A stretch of 27,046 bases of DNA from Paulinella micropora (GCA_009731375.1 BJOX01000082.1:259824-286869); one strand, 5' to 3'; positions 9,493-21,110 are shown, numbered from the stretch's first letter. Notes: a model not told the origin generated them from the sequence alone. A program made the numbers and translations.

Positions 9493-9517
9493 TAGATAGA
9501 TAGATAGATAGATAGAT

Positions 9518-9809
9518 GAGATATCGACTAATGTCAGAAAAAAGGAGCTTCTGATTTCGTCAACCAAGGAAGTCTGTGGGTAAAGTATTAACCCGATGCC
9601 CAGCTAAGCCGTGATGTTTGCACGGAAGGGACTGATACAGGCGATACCAAATCTCCCTAGTACCAGGCGGGGCCAGGGCTCGTTCCATAAGCGCCCCTTG
9701 CAGAACGAGCTCCCACCTCCATTACAGAGGACCCAGTAAGCAGATGGAGTTTCGAGACTGTTCAACAGTCTAGTACAAACCGACAGAGCACTGTGGGTTT
9801 TATTCCGGG

Positions 9810-9810
<1 letters not shown>
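9518..9810 (-). mobile_element. GATA-flanked retroposon-like element, copy B (complete)
   Basis: About 293 bases between GATA arrays that touch both ends. Left edge on this strand is GAGATATCGACTAATGTC; right edge is GGTTTTATTCCGGG. Read on the minus strand it ends in CGATATCTCATC followed by (TATC)n, like a non-LTR or SINE tail. Two small stems are present: GCTCGTTC/GAACGAGC, and AGACTGT-TCA-ACAGTCT near the right end. It differs from the copy at 21807 by roughly ten substitutions and two small indels, so the family is young. No A/B box pair or reverse transcriptase motif is visible. It could be the 3' end of a longer LINE, or a SINE. Confidence 0.78.
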
Positions 9811-9861
<51 letters not shown>

Positions 9862-10006
9862 GGATAGATGGATGGATGGATGGATGGATGGATGGATGAA
9901 TAGATAGATAGATGGATAGATGAATGGATGGATAGATAGATGCACAGATAGATGGATGGATAGATAGATAGATGGACAAATGGATAGATGGATGGATGGA
10001 TGGATG

Positions 10007-10048
<42 letters not shown>

Positions 10049-10066
10049 AAGATGGATGGATGGATG

Positions 10067-10105
<39 letters not shown>

Positions 10106-10142
10106 GGATAGATGGATAGATGGATAGATAAATGGATAGATG

Positions 10143-10173
<31 letters not shown>

Positions 10174-10186
10174 GGATAGATAGATG

Positions 10187-10257
<71 letters not shown>

Positions 10258-10327
10258 TGATAGATTGATGGATGGATGGATGGATGGATGGAATAGATAG
10301 ATCGATAGATAGATAGATAGATAGATG

Positions 10328-10368
<41 letters not shown>

Positions 10369-10369
10369 T

Positions 10370-10427
<58 letters not shown>

Positions 10428-10474
10428 TGGATAGATGGGTGGATGGATGGATGGATGGATGGATTGATAGATAA

Positions 10475-10523
<49 letters not shown>

Positions 10524-10647
10524 CAGATGGATCGATTGATAAATGGATGGATAGATAGATAGATAGATAGATAGTAGATAGATAGATGGATGGATGGAAG
10601 AATGGATGGATGGATGGATGGATGGATAGGTAGATAGATAGATAGAT
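9811..10647 (+). repeat. GATA/GATG array
   Basis: Mixed (GATA)n and (GATG)n with rarer GATT, GACA, AATG and GGTA units. The marker string GATATGGATAGATGGGTGG near 10425 recurs near 11500, showing that long stretches were copied and are not independent microsatellites. Confidence 0.95.
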
Positions 10648-10772
10648 GAGATATCGACTAATGTCAGAAAAAAGGAGCTTCTGATTTCGTCGACCAAGGA
10701 AGTCTGTGGGTAAAGTATTAACCCGATGCCCAGCTAAGCCGTGATGTTTGCACGGAAGGGACTGATACAGGC
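10648..10772 (-). mobile_element. GATA-flanked retroposon-like element, copy C (cut by gap)
   Basis: Matches the first 125 bases of copy B almost exactly, from GAGATATCGACTAATGTC to GGGACTGATACAGGC, then enters a 304-N gap. The gap is about the right length to hold the rest of the element. Confidence 0.85.
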
Positions 10773-11076
10773 NNNNNNNNNNNNNNNNNNNNNNNNNNNN
10801 NNNNNNNNNNNNNNNNNNNNNNNNNNNNNNNNNNNNNNNNNNNNNNNNNNNNNNNNNNNNNNNNNNNNNNNNNNNNNNNNNNNNNNNNNNNNNNNNNNNN
10901 NNNNNNNNNNNNNNNNNNNNNNNNNNNNNNNNNNNNNNNNNNNNNNNNNNNNNNNNNNNNNNNNNNNNNNNNNNNNNNNNNNNNNNNNNNNNNNNNNNNN
11001 NNNNNNNNNNNNNNNNNNNNNNNNNNNNNNNNNNNNNNNNNNNNNNNNNNNNNNNNNNNNNNNNNNNNNNNNNNNN
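10773..11076. other. Assembly gap, 304 N
   Basis: Hides the rest of retroposon copy C. Confidence 0.99.
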
Positions 11077-13082
<2,006 letters not shown>

Positions 13083-13238
13083 CGGGAATTTTCGTGGGTA
13101 TACCTAGATTATGTATTTATCTATGTATGTATGTATGTATGTATGTATGTATGTATGTATGTATGTACGTACGTACGTATGTATGTATGTATGTACGTAT
13201 GTATGTACGTACGTATGTATGTATGTATAAATGTATAT

Positions 13239-13301
<63 letters not shown>

Positions 13302-13371
13302 ATATATATATATATGTGTTTGTGTGTGTGTGTGTGTGTCTATGTATAATAGAAATACATGCATACATACA

Positions 13372-13403
<32 letters not shown>
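13083..13403. repeat. Compound palindrome TATG - CA - TA - TG - CATA
   Basis: After a short unique piece (GGGAATTTTCGTGGGTATAC) comes (TATG)n with TACG variants to about 13227, (AC)n at about 13241-13285, (TA)n to about 13315, (TG)n to about 13339, a short spacer, then (CATA)n at 13362-13403. The two halves are complementary around a centre near 13296, so the region could extrude as a cruciform. Confidence 0.88.
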
Positions 13404-13406
<3 letters not shown>

Positions 13407-13490
13407 GCATGTAGATTTGCCTATGCATTTCCGTGTTTATCTATACATACACGCATACACGTACTAAAATACATAAATGCAAAGAGTATA
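13404..13490. other. Unique segment, nothing recognised
   Basis: Contains GCATGTAGATTTGCC and CATACACGTACTAAAATAC. No coding or RNA signal. Confidence 0.4.
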
Positions 13491-13501
13491 TATCTATCTA
13501 C

Positions 13502-13549
<48 letters not shown>

Positions 13550-13656
13550 TTATCTATCTATCTTTCTATCTATCTATCTGTCTATCTATATGTCTGTCTA
13601 TCTATCTATCGACCATCCTATCTTTGTCAATGACTTACACAGACACACACACACAC

Positions 13657-13734
<78 letters not shown>

Positions 13735-13829
13735 CTATCTATCTATCGATCCATCCTATCTTTGTCAATGACTCACACAGACACACACACACACACATTC
13801 TCTCTGAAGGTTTAGCTTACATGTATGAT

Positions 13830-13865
<36 letters not shown>
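13491..13865 (+). repeat. TATC array with two copies of tag C, then GATA
   Basis: The tag runs CGA(T)CCATCCTATCTTTG, TCAATGACTYACACAG and (AC)n, and occurs at about 13604-13656 and 13741-13797, about 137 bases apart. TATC fills the space between. After the second copy a unique piece with CTGAAGGTTTAGC leads into (GATA)n at 13833-13875. Confidence 0.82.
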
Positions 13866-13873
<8 letters not shown>

Positions 13874-13921
13874 GGATATTACTTACATGTATGCAAAGGT
13901 TTTTCCTTCTTCCGGATCAAA

Positions 13922-14130
13922 CGATTTAGCCGTTTTTAGGTCGGCCATGATCTGACAATAATGATGGAGATAGTAATAATAATAATTATAATGATATGAT
14001 TAACGATGATAATAATGATGATATTAATGATGATCATAATGATAATAATATATGATAATGGAAGGTGGAACGATTTGGCACTTTTTAGGTCGGCCATGAT
14101 CTGACAATAATGATGGAGATAATAATAATG
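13922..14130 (+). repeat. Direct duplication of a unique tag plus ATG/AAT repeat
   Basis: TTTTTAGGTCGGCCATGATC then TGACAATAATGATGGAGATA occurs at about 13932-13972 and again 149 bases later at about 14081-14121. The upstream bases CGATTTRGC match as well. Between them is irregular AAT/ATG sequence. Confidence 0.82.
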
Positions 14131-14252
14131 ATTATGATAATGATAACGATACGATAATGATGATGATAATAATGATGATAATGATGATAATAATGATAAT
14201 AATGGTGATAATGATGATAATGACGATGATGATGATGATGATGATGATGATG

Positions 14253-14294
<42 letters not shown>

Positions 14295-14350
14295 GTAATA
14301 ATAATAATAATAATGATGATAATAATAATAATGATAATAATAATAATGAC

Positions 14351-14386
<36 letters not shown>

Positions 14387-14412
14387 CATAATAGTAATAA
14401 TAATAATAATAG

Positions 14413-14451
<39 letters not shown>

Positions 14452-14484
14452 CAGTAATAGTAGTAGTAGTAGTAGTAGTAGTAA

Positions 14485-14529
<45 letters not shown>

Positions 14530-14531
14530 CA

Positions 14532-14604
<73 letters not shown>

Positions 14605-14612
14605 TAATATTT
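14131..14612 (+). repeat. Trinucleotide array: ATG, AAT and AGT blocks
   Basis: Ordered blocks: ATGATA mixtures, (GAT)n near 14221-14253, (AAT)n to about 14410, (AGT)n near 14412-14530, then (AAT)n to about 14600. All open frames here are homopolymer translations. Confidence 0.95.
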
Positions 14613-15060
14613 ACTATATCTGAGGCGTACTGATGCAGCTAATGGCATATCCTCAACGGACATAAGCCTCCAATACCTTTGTTCGAGGTCCTCCACCCCC
14701 CCGTGTCAGTCTCTCGCCTGATGATCGGGGCCACCGATGGAGCTCCTGAGGGCAAGACTGCACTAAGCCGAGGTTATTCCGCAGTCCCAGCAACCTCTTG
14801 CAAGACGTCACCGAATGTGCAAGTGCATACACCAAGCGCGGTTGCTAGAGCTGCCTCGAAACCCCACCCATAACAATCTGGTGTCTGCTGGGTCCTGGGC
14901 TATCAACCAGCATATGCAGAGTTTAAGATCTTTTACGCGCGCAACGACCCTCCTCCCCAGCATCTACCACCAAAGGGTTATGAGTTGGCGTCACAGTTTA
15001 ACGCCTTGAGGCCATCGGGCTGGAACTCTGTTTAGCAAGTGTGACTAGGTTTGTTCATCG
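14613..15060 (+). other. Complex segment between AAT arrays; possible retroposon with an AAT tail
   Basis: About 450 bases of balanced, non-tandem sequence, including a CCACCCCCCCGTG run, CCTGATGATCGGGGCC, AAGATCTTTTACGCGCGC and TGTTTAGCAAGTGTGAC. It ends TTTGTTCATCGGG directly before (AAT)n. AAT microsatellite on both sides and the abrupt right end suggest a SINE or LINE fragment with an AAT tail, but there is only one copy here and I see no A/B boxes or known protein motif. The short open frames of 60-64 codons are unremarkable. Confidence 0.35.
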
Positions 15061-15091
15061 GGAATAATAATAATACTAATAATAATAATAA

Positions 15092-15122
<31 letters not shown>

Positions 15123-15168
15123 TATAATAATAATAATAATGATAATAATAATAATAATAATAATAATG

Positions 15169-15208
<40 letters not shown>

Positions 15209-15320
15209 TAATAATAATAATAATAATAATAATCATAATAATCATAATAATCATAATAATCATAATAATAATAATCATCATAATAATCATAATAATCATA
15301 ATAATAATAATAATAATAGG
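15061..15320 (+). repeat. AAT array with ATCATA variants
   Basis: (AAT)n with scattered GAT units; 15230-15300 is dominated by AATAATCAT units. Confidence 0.95.
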
Positions 15321-15370
15321 CTTCTTCAGACTATAGCATCAGATCCAGATCCTGGACATAGTAATAATAA

Positions 15371-15411
<41 letters not shown>

Positions 15412-15429
15412 CCACTACTACCACTACTA

Positions 15430-15516
<87 letters not shown>

Positions 15517-15562
15517 ATAATAATAATAATAATGGAAATAATAATAATAATAGTAATAATAA

Positions 15563-15603
<41 letters not shown>

Positions 15604-15621
15604 CCACTACTACCACTACTA

Positions 15622-15708
<87 letters not shown>

Positions 15709-15752
15709 ATAATAATAATAATAATGGAAATAATAATAATAATAGTAATAAT
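15321..15752 (+). repeat. 192-bp compound trinucleotide unit, duplicated in tandem
   Basis: A unique lead (CTTCTTCAGACTATAGC, GATCCAGATCCTGG) precedes the sequence AGT, ACCACTACT, (ACT)n, (AAT)n, ATGGAAATAATAATAATAAT. The ACCACTACTACC landmark lies at 15411 and 15603 and the ATGGAAATAAT landmark near 15533 and 15725, both 192 bases apart. The copies look identical and end at a 10-N join, so an unmerged assembly overlap is as likely as a real duplication. Confidence 0.85.
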
Positions 15753-15762
15753 NNNNNNNNNN
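15753..15762. other. Assembly gap, 10 N
   Basis: Fixed-size join directly after the duplicated compound trinucleotide unit. Confidence 0.99.
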
Positions 15763-15810
15763 ATAAATAAATAAAAATAATAATAATAATAATAATAATG
15801 ATAATAATGA

Positions 15811-15848
<38 letters not shown>

Positions 15849-15869
15849 CTATTATTATCATTATTATTA

Positions 15870-15922
<53 letters not shown>
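15763..15922. repeat. Self-complementary AAT / ATT microsatellite
   Basis: AATA and (AAT)n to about 15834 is followed at once by (ATT)n to 15922. The junction AATAATATTATT is palindromic, so the block can form a hairpin. It ends at a SINE head. Confidence 0.92.
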
Positions 15923-15984
15923 GGACACCGTGATAGCCCAGTGGTCAAGTTCTACCATCTGGGCCCTGTCGCCAGTTCGATTCC
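15923..15984 (+). mobile_element. SINE head, partial copy cut at a 10-N join
   Basis: These 62 bases are identical to the first 62 of the SINE at 16020 and have the same (ATT)n upstream. They stop at a 10-N join just past the B box. Identity plus the artificial join suggests the same locus assembled twice. Confidence 0.8.
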
Positions 15985-15994
15985 NNNNNNNNNN
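15985..15994. other. Assembly gap, 10 N
   Basis: Fixed-size join flanked by two identical SINE heads. Confidence 0.99.
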
Positions 15995-16019
15995 TTATTA
16001 TTATTATTATTATTATTTT

Positions 16020-16251
16020 GGACACCGTGATAGCCCAGTGGTCAAGTTCTACCATCTGGGCCCTGTCGCCAGTTCGATTCCCGTCGGTGCCACCAGTATT
16101 TTCATTGAACATACCGGTCCGTCTGGAAGTGTTGAAACTGCCCTTGCGGGGGTGTCATTAGAGCCTATCGTCAATTCTTCGTACTCCCCTCACGAGTGAG
16201 ACGATGGAGGCGCATGTGCAGAAATGCATCAGCCATTGACAGAGAAGCACT
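16020..16251 (+). mobile_element. tRNA-derived SINE with ATT tail
   Basis: The head looks like tRNA. GACACCG (16021-16027) pairs at six of seven positions with CGGTGCC (16085-16091), followed by A and an encoded CCA. The A box is TAGCCCAGTGG (16031-16041) and the B box AGTTCGATTCC (16071-16081), both excellent pol III matches. The D, anticodon and T stems are degenerate, so this is not a working tRNA and I assign no anticodon. A body of about 155 bases follows, containing CCTTGCGGGGGTGTC and CCCCTCACGAGTGAGACG, and it ends in (ATT)n. Head, body and simple tail make a typical SINE. Such elements are transcribed from the internal pol III promoter and mobilised by a partner LINE, which is not seen here. 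Confidence 0.8.
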
Positions 16252-16351
16252 ATTATTATTATTATTATTATTACTATTATTATTACTATTGTTATTGCTA
16301 TTGTTATTACTATTATTATTACTATTATTATTATTATTATTATTATTAATG

Positions 16352-16396
<45 letters not shown>

Positions 16397-16420
16397 GTAA
16401 TAATAATAATAGTAATAATA
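16252..16420. repeat. ATT array switching to AAT
   Basis: (ATT)n with ACT/GTT variants is the SINE tail region. At about 16347 it switches to (AAT)n, giving a second self-complementary trinucleotide block. Confidence 0.92.
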
Positions 16421-16471
16421 ACTGGGGCTACGCCAACACCTGAAGGGATGGTTTGCGTTGCGCTTCACGCA

Positions 16472-16539
<68 letters not shown>

Positions 16540-16544
16540 TTTTT
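16421..16544. repeat. Short unique piece and a 67-base poly-C tract
   Basis: 16421-16472 is unique, with GGGGCTACGCCAACACC. Bases 16473-16539 are uninterrupted C, followed by five T and a 10-N join. Long poly-C/poly-G ending at a gap is suspicious of low-signal reads from two-colour sequencing. Confidence 0.8.
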
Positions 16545-16554
16545 NNNNNNNNNN
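16545..16554. other. Assembly gap, 10 N
   Basis: Fixed-size join after the poly-C tract. Confidence 0.99.
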
Positions 16555-16990
16555 TTCATTAATTTTGGCACTACTTTGTCATTACATTCGAATTTCATGA
16601 TTTCAATATATCCCTAAAAAGGAGCTCGTGACAAGCTTGCAAAAACACAAAGAATCAGCCTCTAAGCCCCTCTGGCACAGCTCTTAGAGCCTTGGAGCAT
16701 TCTCAGCCATTCATTTTGGCACTACTTTGCCAAAAGCTTCGTAAGTCTCTAAGCCCCTCTGGCACAGGCCTTAGAGCCTTCGAGCATTCTCAGCCATTCA
16801 TTTTTGCACTACTTTGCCAAAAGCTTCGTAAGTCTCTACTTCAACTGCTTCACTGCCTAGAGCGCGTCCCGACGTCGTGAAAACCAAACAAATCAGCCTC
16901 TCAAGCCTTCTGGCACAACATTGGGAGCCTTGGAGCATTCTCAGCCATTCATTTTGGCGCCGGCTTATTCAATTCGGGTACGTACAATTA
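16555..16990 (+). repeat. 87-bp tandem repeat, partly degraded
   Basis: Units begin TCTAAGCCCCTCTGGCACAG at 16661 and 16748, with a divergent start at 16835 and another near 16900 (TCAAGCCTTCTGGCACA). Each holds GAGCATTCTCAGCCATTCAT and, in the first two, TTTGCCAAAAGCTTCGTAAG. The segment at 16555-16600 carries the TTTTGGCACTACTTTG part, so an earlier unit is probably truncated by the gap. The third and fourth units are separated by unique bases with GAGCGCGTCCCGACGTCG. Confidence 0.85.
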
Positions 16991-17023
16991 CAGGGCTGGG
17001 GTTCCCGGGGGAAGGCACCCCGG

Positions 17024-17024
<1 letters not shown>

Positions 17025-17057
<33 letters not shown>
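17025..17057. repeat. 33-base poly-C tract at a gap edge
   Basis: Pure C running straight into a 177-N gap, after a GC-rich piece with GGTTCCCGGGGG. Likely a sequencing or assembly artefact, as at 16473-16539. Confidence 0.85.
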
Positions 17058-17234
17058 NNNNNNNNNNNNNNNNNNNNNNNNNNNNNNNNNNNNNNNNNNN
17101 NNNNNNNNNNNNNNNNNNNNNNNNNNNNNNNNNNNNNNNNNNNNNNNNNNNNNNNNNNNNNNNNNNNNNNNNNNNNNNNNNNNNNNNNNNNNNNNNNNNN
17201 NNNNNNNNNNNNNNNNNNNNNNNNNNNNNNNNNN
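17058..17234. other. Assembly gap, 177 N
   Basis: Run of N between poly-C and unique sequence. Confidence 0.99.
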
Positions 17235-17538
17235 CGTCGACAGGATACGTTTAATTGCTGGAGGTACCGCAAGTACTCCCAAAAAAACAAGGAGCTTTGG
17301 CATTCAGGACACTCCCCTAACGCAAATATTTGCTTGAATTCCAAAAAAATTATATCAGCACCAACATCGATTTTGGCAGTGGGGCTAGCCACCCTGTAAA
17401 TATGAGCTCCCAACTCCTCGTTCTCACAAAGCATTATTTATGGGGACAGGTTTTCCGCTTTGCTGGGGGGGGTTACACAATTTCCATTGCCCTTGTCCCC
17501 CCCCCCAAGCGCCAACCCCTACTTCCAACACCTTTCAG
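17235..17538. other. Unique segment, nothing recognised
   Basis: About 300 bases of ordinary-looking sequence, including GGAGGTACCGCAAGTACTCC, CATCGATTTTGGCAG, an eight-G run and a ten-C run. Open frames running through it depend on the flanking repeats. It may be a TE fragment ending in an AAT tail at 17539. Confidence 0.4.
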
Positions 17539-17540
17539 GG

Positions 17541-17589
<49 letters not shown>

Positions 17590-17603
17590 TAATAATAATA
17601 ATG

Positions 17604-17649
<46 letters not shown>

Positions 17650-17681
17650 TAGTAATAATGATGATAATTATAATGATGATA

Positions 17682-17722
<41 letters not shown>

Positions 17723-17731
17723 CAACAACAA

Positions 17732-17782
<51 letters not shown>

Positions 17783-17835
17783 TAGACCTGGTCATATTTG
17801 CGGCCTTGCTTTGGAAACACACACCTGTTCTAAAC

Positions 17836-17837
<2 letters not shown>
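17539..17837. repeat. AAT array, then TG and GA runs and a unique piece
   Basis: (AAT)n with GAT variants to about 17721, ACCAACAAC, (TG)n to about 17750, (GA)n to about 17780, then about 57 unique bases with CATATTTGCGGCCTTGC before GATA starts. Confidence 0.9.
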
Positions 17838-17866
<29 letters not shown>

Positions 17867-17897
17867 CAGATAGATGGATGGATGGATGGATGGATGG

Positions 17898-17946
<49 letters not shown>

Positions 17947-17979
17947 CGATCGATCGATAGATAGATCGATAGATAGATC

Positions 17980-18037
<58 letters not shown>

Positions 18038-18062
18038 CAAATAGACAGATAGACAGATAGAC

Positions 18063-18142
<80 letters not shown>

Positions 18143-18177
18143 CGATAAGTAGGTAGGTAGGTAGGTAGGTAGGTAGG

Positions 18178-18250
<73 letters not shown>

Positions 18251-18291
18251 GCATATGTAGATAGATAGATGGATATGTAGATAGATAGATG

Positions 18292-18327
<36 letters not shown>

Positions 18328-18435
18328 TGTAGATAGATAGATAGATCGATAGATAAATAGATAGATAGATAGATAGATAGATAGACAGATAGATAGATAG
18401 AATGTAGATATGTAGATATGTAGATATATAGATAT

Positions 18436-18487
<52 letters not shown>

Positions 18488-18542
18488 GTAGATAGATAGA
18501 TAGATAGATCGATAGATCGATAGATCGATAGATCGATAGATC

Positions 18543-18606
<64 letters not shown>

Positions 18607-18607
18607 T

Positions 18608-18654
<47 letters not shown>

Positions 18655-18655
18655 T
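17838..18655 (+). repeat. GATA array with GATC/CGATA and TATGTA variants
   Basis: Mostly (GATA)n. Short GATG, GACA and GGTA blocks occur, with GATCGATC runs near 17945-17990. An octamer GATCGATA repeat runs at about 18507-18545. ATGTAGAT units lie near 18255-18330 and 18405-18430. It decays directly into the satellite that follows. Confidence 0.93.
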
Positions 18656-20470
18656 AAAGTTTAATTAGATTTCTAGAGCGTGTTTACAGCTGTTTTAGCT
18701 ACCTCATGGGTAGATTAGATAGATATAAGAGAATAATATGAAAATTTTATATAAAGATGTAGGTAGATTAGATAGATTTAACGATAAATAGGTAGATTGG
18801 ATTATTAGAAGATAGTCGCAGCTGATTTAGCTACAGGTAGATTAGATAGATTTAAAGATAAATAGGTGGATTGGATTATTAGAAGATGGTCGCAGCTGAT
18901 TTAGCTACTTAATAGGTAGATTAGATAGATATGAGAAGTTCGTATTTCTTAAGTACAAGGAACAATGACTTCAAGCGCTTTGATCTCAGTCAGTATTTGT
19001 ATCTACAACCTGTGTTATTGCTCATTAGAAAGCTCTTAATAAGAGCTTCCAAACGAGCCACTGCACAAGCCATACAGATCAGAACCGGCTGAGAACGAAA
19101 CGTTTGAAGTAATTGCTCATTGTGGTTAAGTACAAGGAACTTCTCATGAAGATAAAGAATGAGATTAGATTGGTAGAATATGGTTGCTGCTGCTTTAGCT
19201 AACTCAAGGGTAGATTAGATAGATATAAAGAAAAATAGGTATATTAGAGAAAGATAAGTAGGTAGATCAAATAGATTTAAAGGTAAATACGTATATTAGA
19301 TTATTAGAACATGGTTATAGCTGGTTTAGCTAACTAATAGGTAGATTAGATAGGTATAAAGATAAATAGGTAGATTAGATTATTGAAATATGATTGCAGC
19401 TCGTTTAGTTACTTCATAGGTAGTTTAGAAAGATATAAAGATAAATATGATAAAGATCAATGGGTCGATTAGAGTGTCAGAACATGATGTTACAGCTGCT
19501 TTAGCTAACTAATAGATAGATTAGATAGGTATAAAGATAAATAGGCGAATTAGATTATTGAAATATTATTGCAGCTCGTTTAGCTACTTAATAGGTAGTT
19601 TAGAAAGATATAAAGATAAATATGATAAAGATGAATGGGTCGATTAGATTGTTAGAACATGATGTTACTGCTGGTTTAGCTAACTGATAGGTAGATTAGA
19701 TAGGTAGGAAAGATAAATAGGCGAATTAGATTATTGAAATATTATTGCAGCTCGTTTAGCTACTTAATAGGTAGTTTAGAAAGATAGAAAGATAAATATG
19801 ATAAAGATCAGTAGGTCGATTAGATTGTTAGAACATGATGTTACAGCTGGTTTAGCTAAATAATATAGGTAGATTAGATAGGTATAAAGATAAATAGGCA
19901 TATTAGATTATTGAAATATGATTGCAGCTCGTTTAGTTACTTCATAGGTAGTTTAGAAAGATATAAAGATAAATATGATAAAGATCAATGGGTCGCTTAG
20001 ATTATTAGAATATGATGTTACAGCTGGTTTAGCTAACTAATAGGTAGATTAGATAGATAGGTATAAAGATAAATAGGCAGATTAGATTATTGAAATATGA
20101 TTGCAGCTCGTTGAGTTACTTCATAGGTAGACAAGGTAGATATAAAGATGAATATGATAAAGATTAATGGGTCGATTAGATTGTTAGAACATAATGTTAC
20201 AGCTGGTTTAGCTAACTAATAGGTAGATTAGATAGGTAGGTATAAAGATAAATAAAATGGCAGATAAGATAATTGAAATATGATTGCAGCTCGTTTAGCT
20301 ACTTAATAGGTAGTTTAGAAAGATATAAAGATAAATATGATAAAGATCAATGGGTCGATTAGATTGTTAGAACATGGTTATAGCTGGTTTAGCTAACTGA
20401 TAGGTAGATTAGATAGGTAGGTATAAAGATGACTAGGCAGATTAGAGTATTATGTGTGATGCGATGCATT
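18656..20470 (+). repeat. AT-rich satellite with ~176-bp dimeric unit
   Basis: A conserved core, CAGCTSNTTTAGCTAMY in consensus, recurs about 17 times between 18688 and 20382. From 19397 the spacing alternates near 79 and 97 bases, so the unit is a dimer of two diverged half-monomers. One half reads GCAGCTCGTTTAGYTACTTM and is followed by AAATATGATAAAGATCAATG and GGGTCGATTAGATTGTTAG. The other reads ACAGCTGGTTTAGCTAACTA and is followed by GGTAGATTAGATAGGTATAA. Dimers start near 19338, 19513, 19688, 19866, 20041, 20220 and 20401. The left part (18656-19330) is older and irregular and is split by the palindrome at 18933. AACATGATGTT in one half is a small dyad. The TAGATTAGATAG content suggests a distant link to GATA. 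Not coding. Confidence 0.88.
18933..19145. mobile_element. 213-bp palindromic (foldback) insertion in the satellite
   Basis: The segment begins GAGAAGTTC and ends GAACTTCTC, and its two 105-base halves are inverted copies of roughly 70 percent identity without large gaps. The centre is AGCTCTT-AAT-AAGAGCT near 19031-19047. TTAAGTACAAGGAAC occurs near both ends in the same direction, an added oddity. The satellite continues on both sides and AT flanks each end, compatible with a two-base target duplication. It has no coding capacity. A foldback MITE is the simplest reading; a hairpin-RNA source is possible but unsupported, since mismatches are not biased to wobble pairs. Confidence 0.7.
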
Positions 20471-20650
20471 TGTGTCGTGTGTGAAAGAGCTAGATTTCTG
20501 GAGTTCTTGTGTGTGTGTGTGTGTGTGTGTGTGTATGCTAGCTAATAAGTACATTAGATGGTATAAAATTTTTTAGGTAAGTTAGATCGGTAGAACGTCC
20601 ATTTAGCTATCTAATAGGTAAATTACATAGACATCAATCTTATCTAAGAG
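20471..20650. other. Degraded satellite edge with a TG run
   Basis: GTGTGATGCGATGCATTTG, a (TG)n run at about 20508-20534, then TAGCTAATAAGTACATTAG and CATTTAGCTATCTAATAGG. These recall the satellite core, so this is probably decayed satellite. Confidence 0.55.
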
Positions 20651-20770
20651 AAAATACATGCATACATATATTAGAACAAGACCTACCTACCTACCTACCT
20701 AGCTACCTACCTAGCTACCTACCTACCTACCGCGCGAGAGAGAGAGAGGGAGAGGGAGAGGGAGGAAGGG

Positions 20771-20805
<35 letters not shown>

Positions 20806-20995
20806 ATAGATTGAATCCTCTTTAGCTATCTATTAAATATATTACATAAAAATAAATAATATCTAAGACGCCGTATATACAGACATATGTACATCAGAAT
20901 ATGAAAGCAGGTGCCTTGGCTAACTACCTACCTACCTACCTACCTACCTACCTACCTACCTACCTTTTACCTACCTACCTACCTACCTACATACC

Positions 20996-21053
<58 letters not shown>

Positions 21054-21110
21054 TATACATCAGAACATGAAAGCAGGTGCCTATGCTACCTACCTACCTA
21101 CCTACCTACC

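Noticed and set aside
14085-14696. Tyrosine/histidine-rich protein on the minus strand
   Set aside because: Translation of AAT, AGT and ATG trinucleotide arrays, with other frames equally open as poly-I or poly-S.
14653-15009. Small genes in the unique segment between AAT arrays
   Set aside because: Frames of 60-64 codons on both strands overlap, with no splice, start context or domain support.
16021-16095. Functional tRNA gene
   Set aside because: A and B boxes and acceptor stem are good, but the D, anticodon and T stems do not pair well and a SINE-like body and ATT tail follow.
18933-19145. microRNA precursor
   Set aside because: At about 105 bases per arm with scattered mismatches in both directions it is too long and not wobble-biased; a decayed foldback element is simpler.
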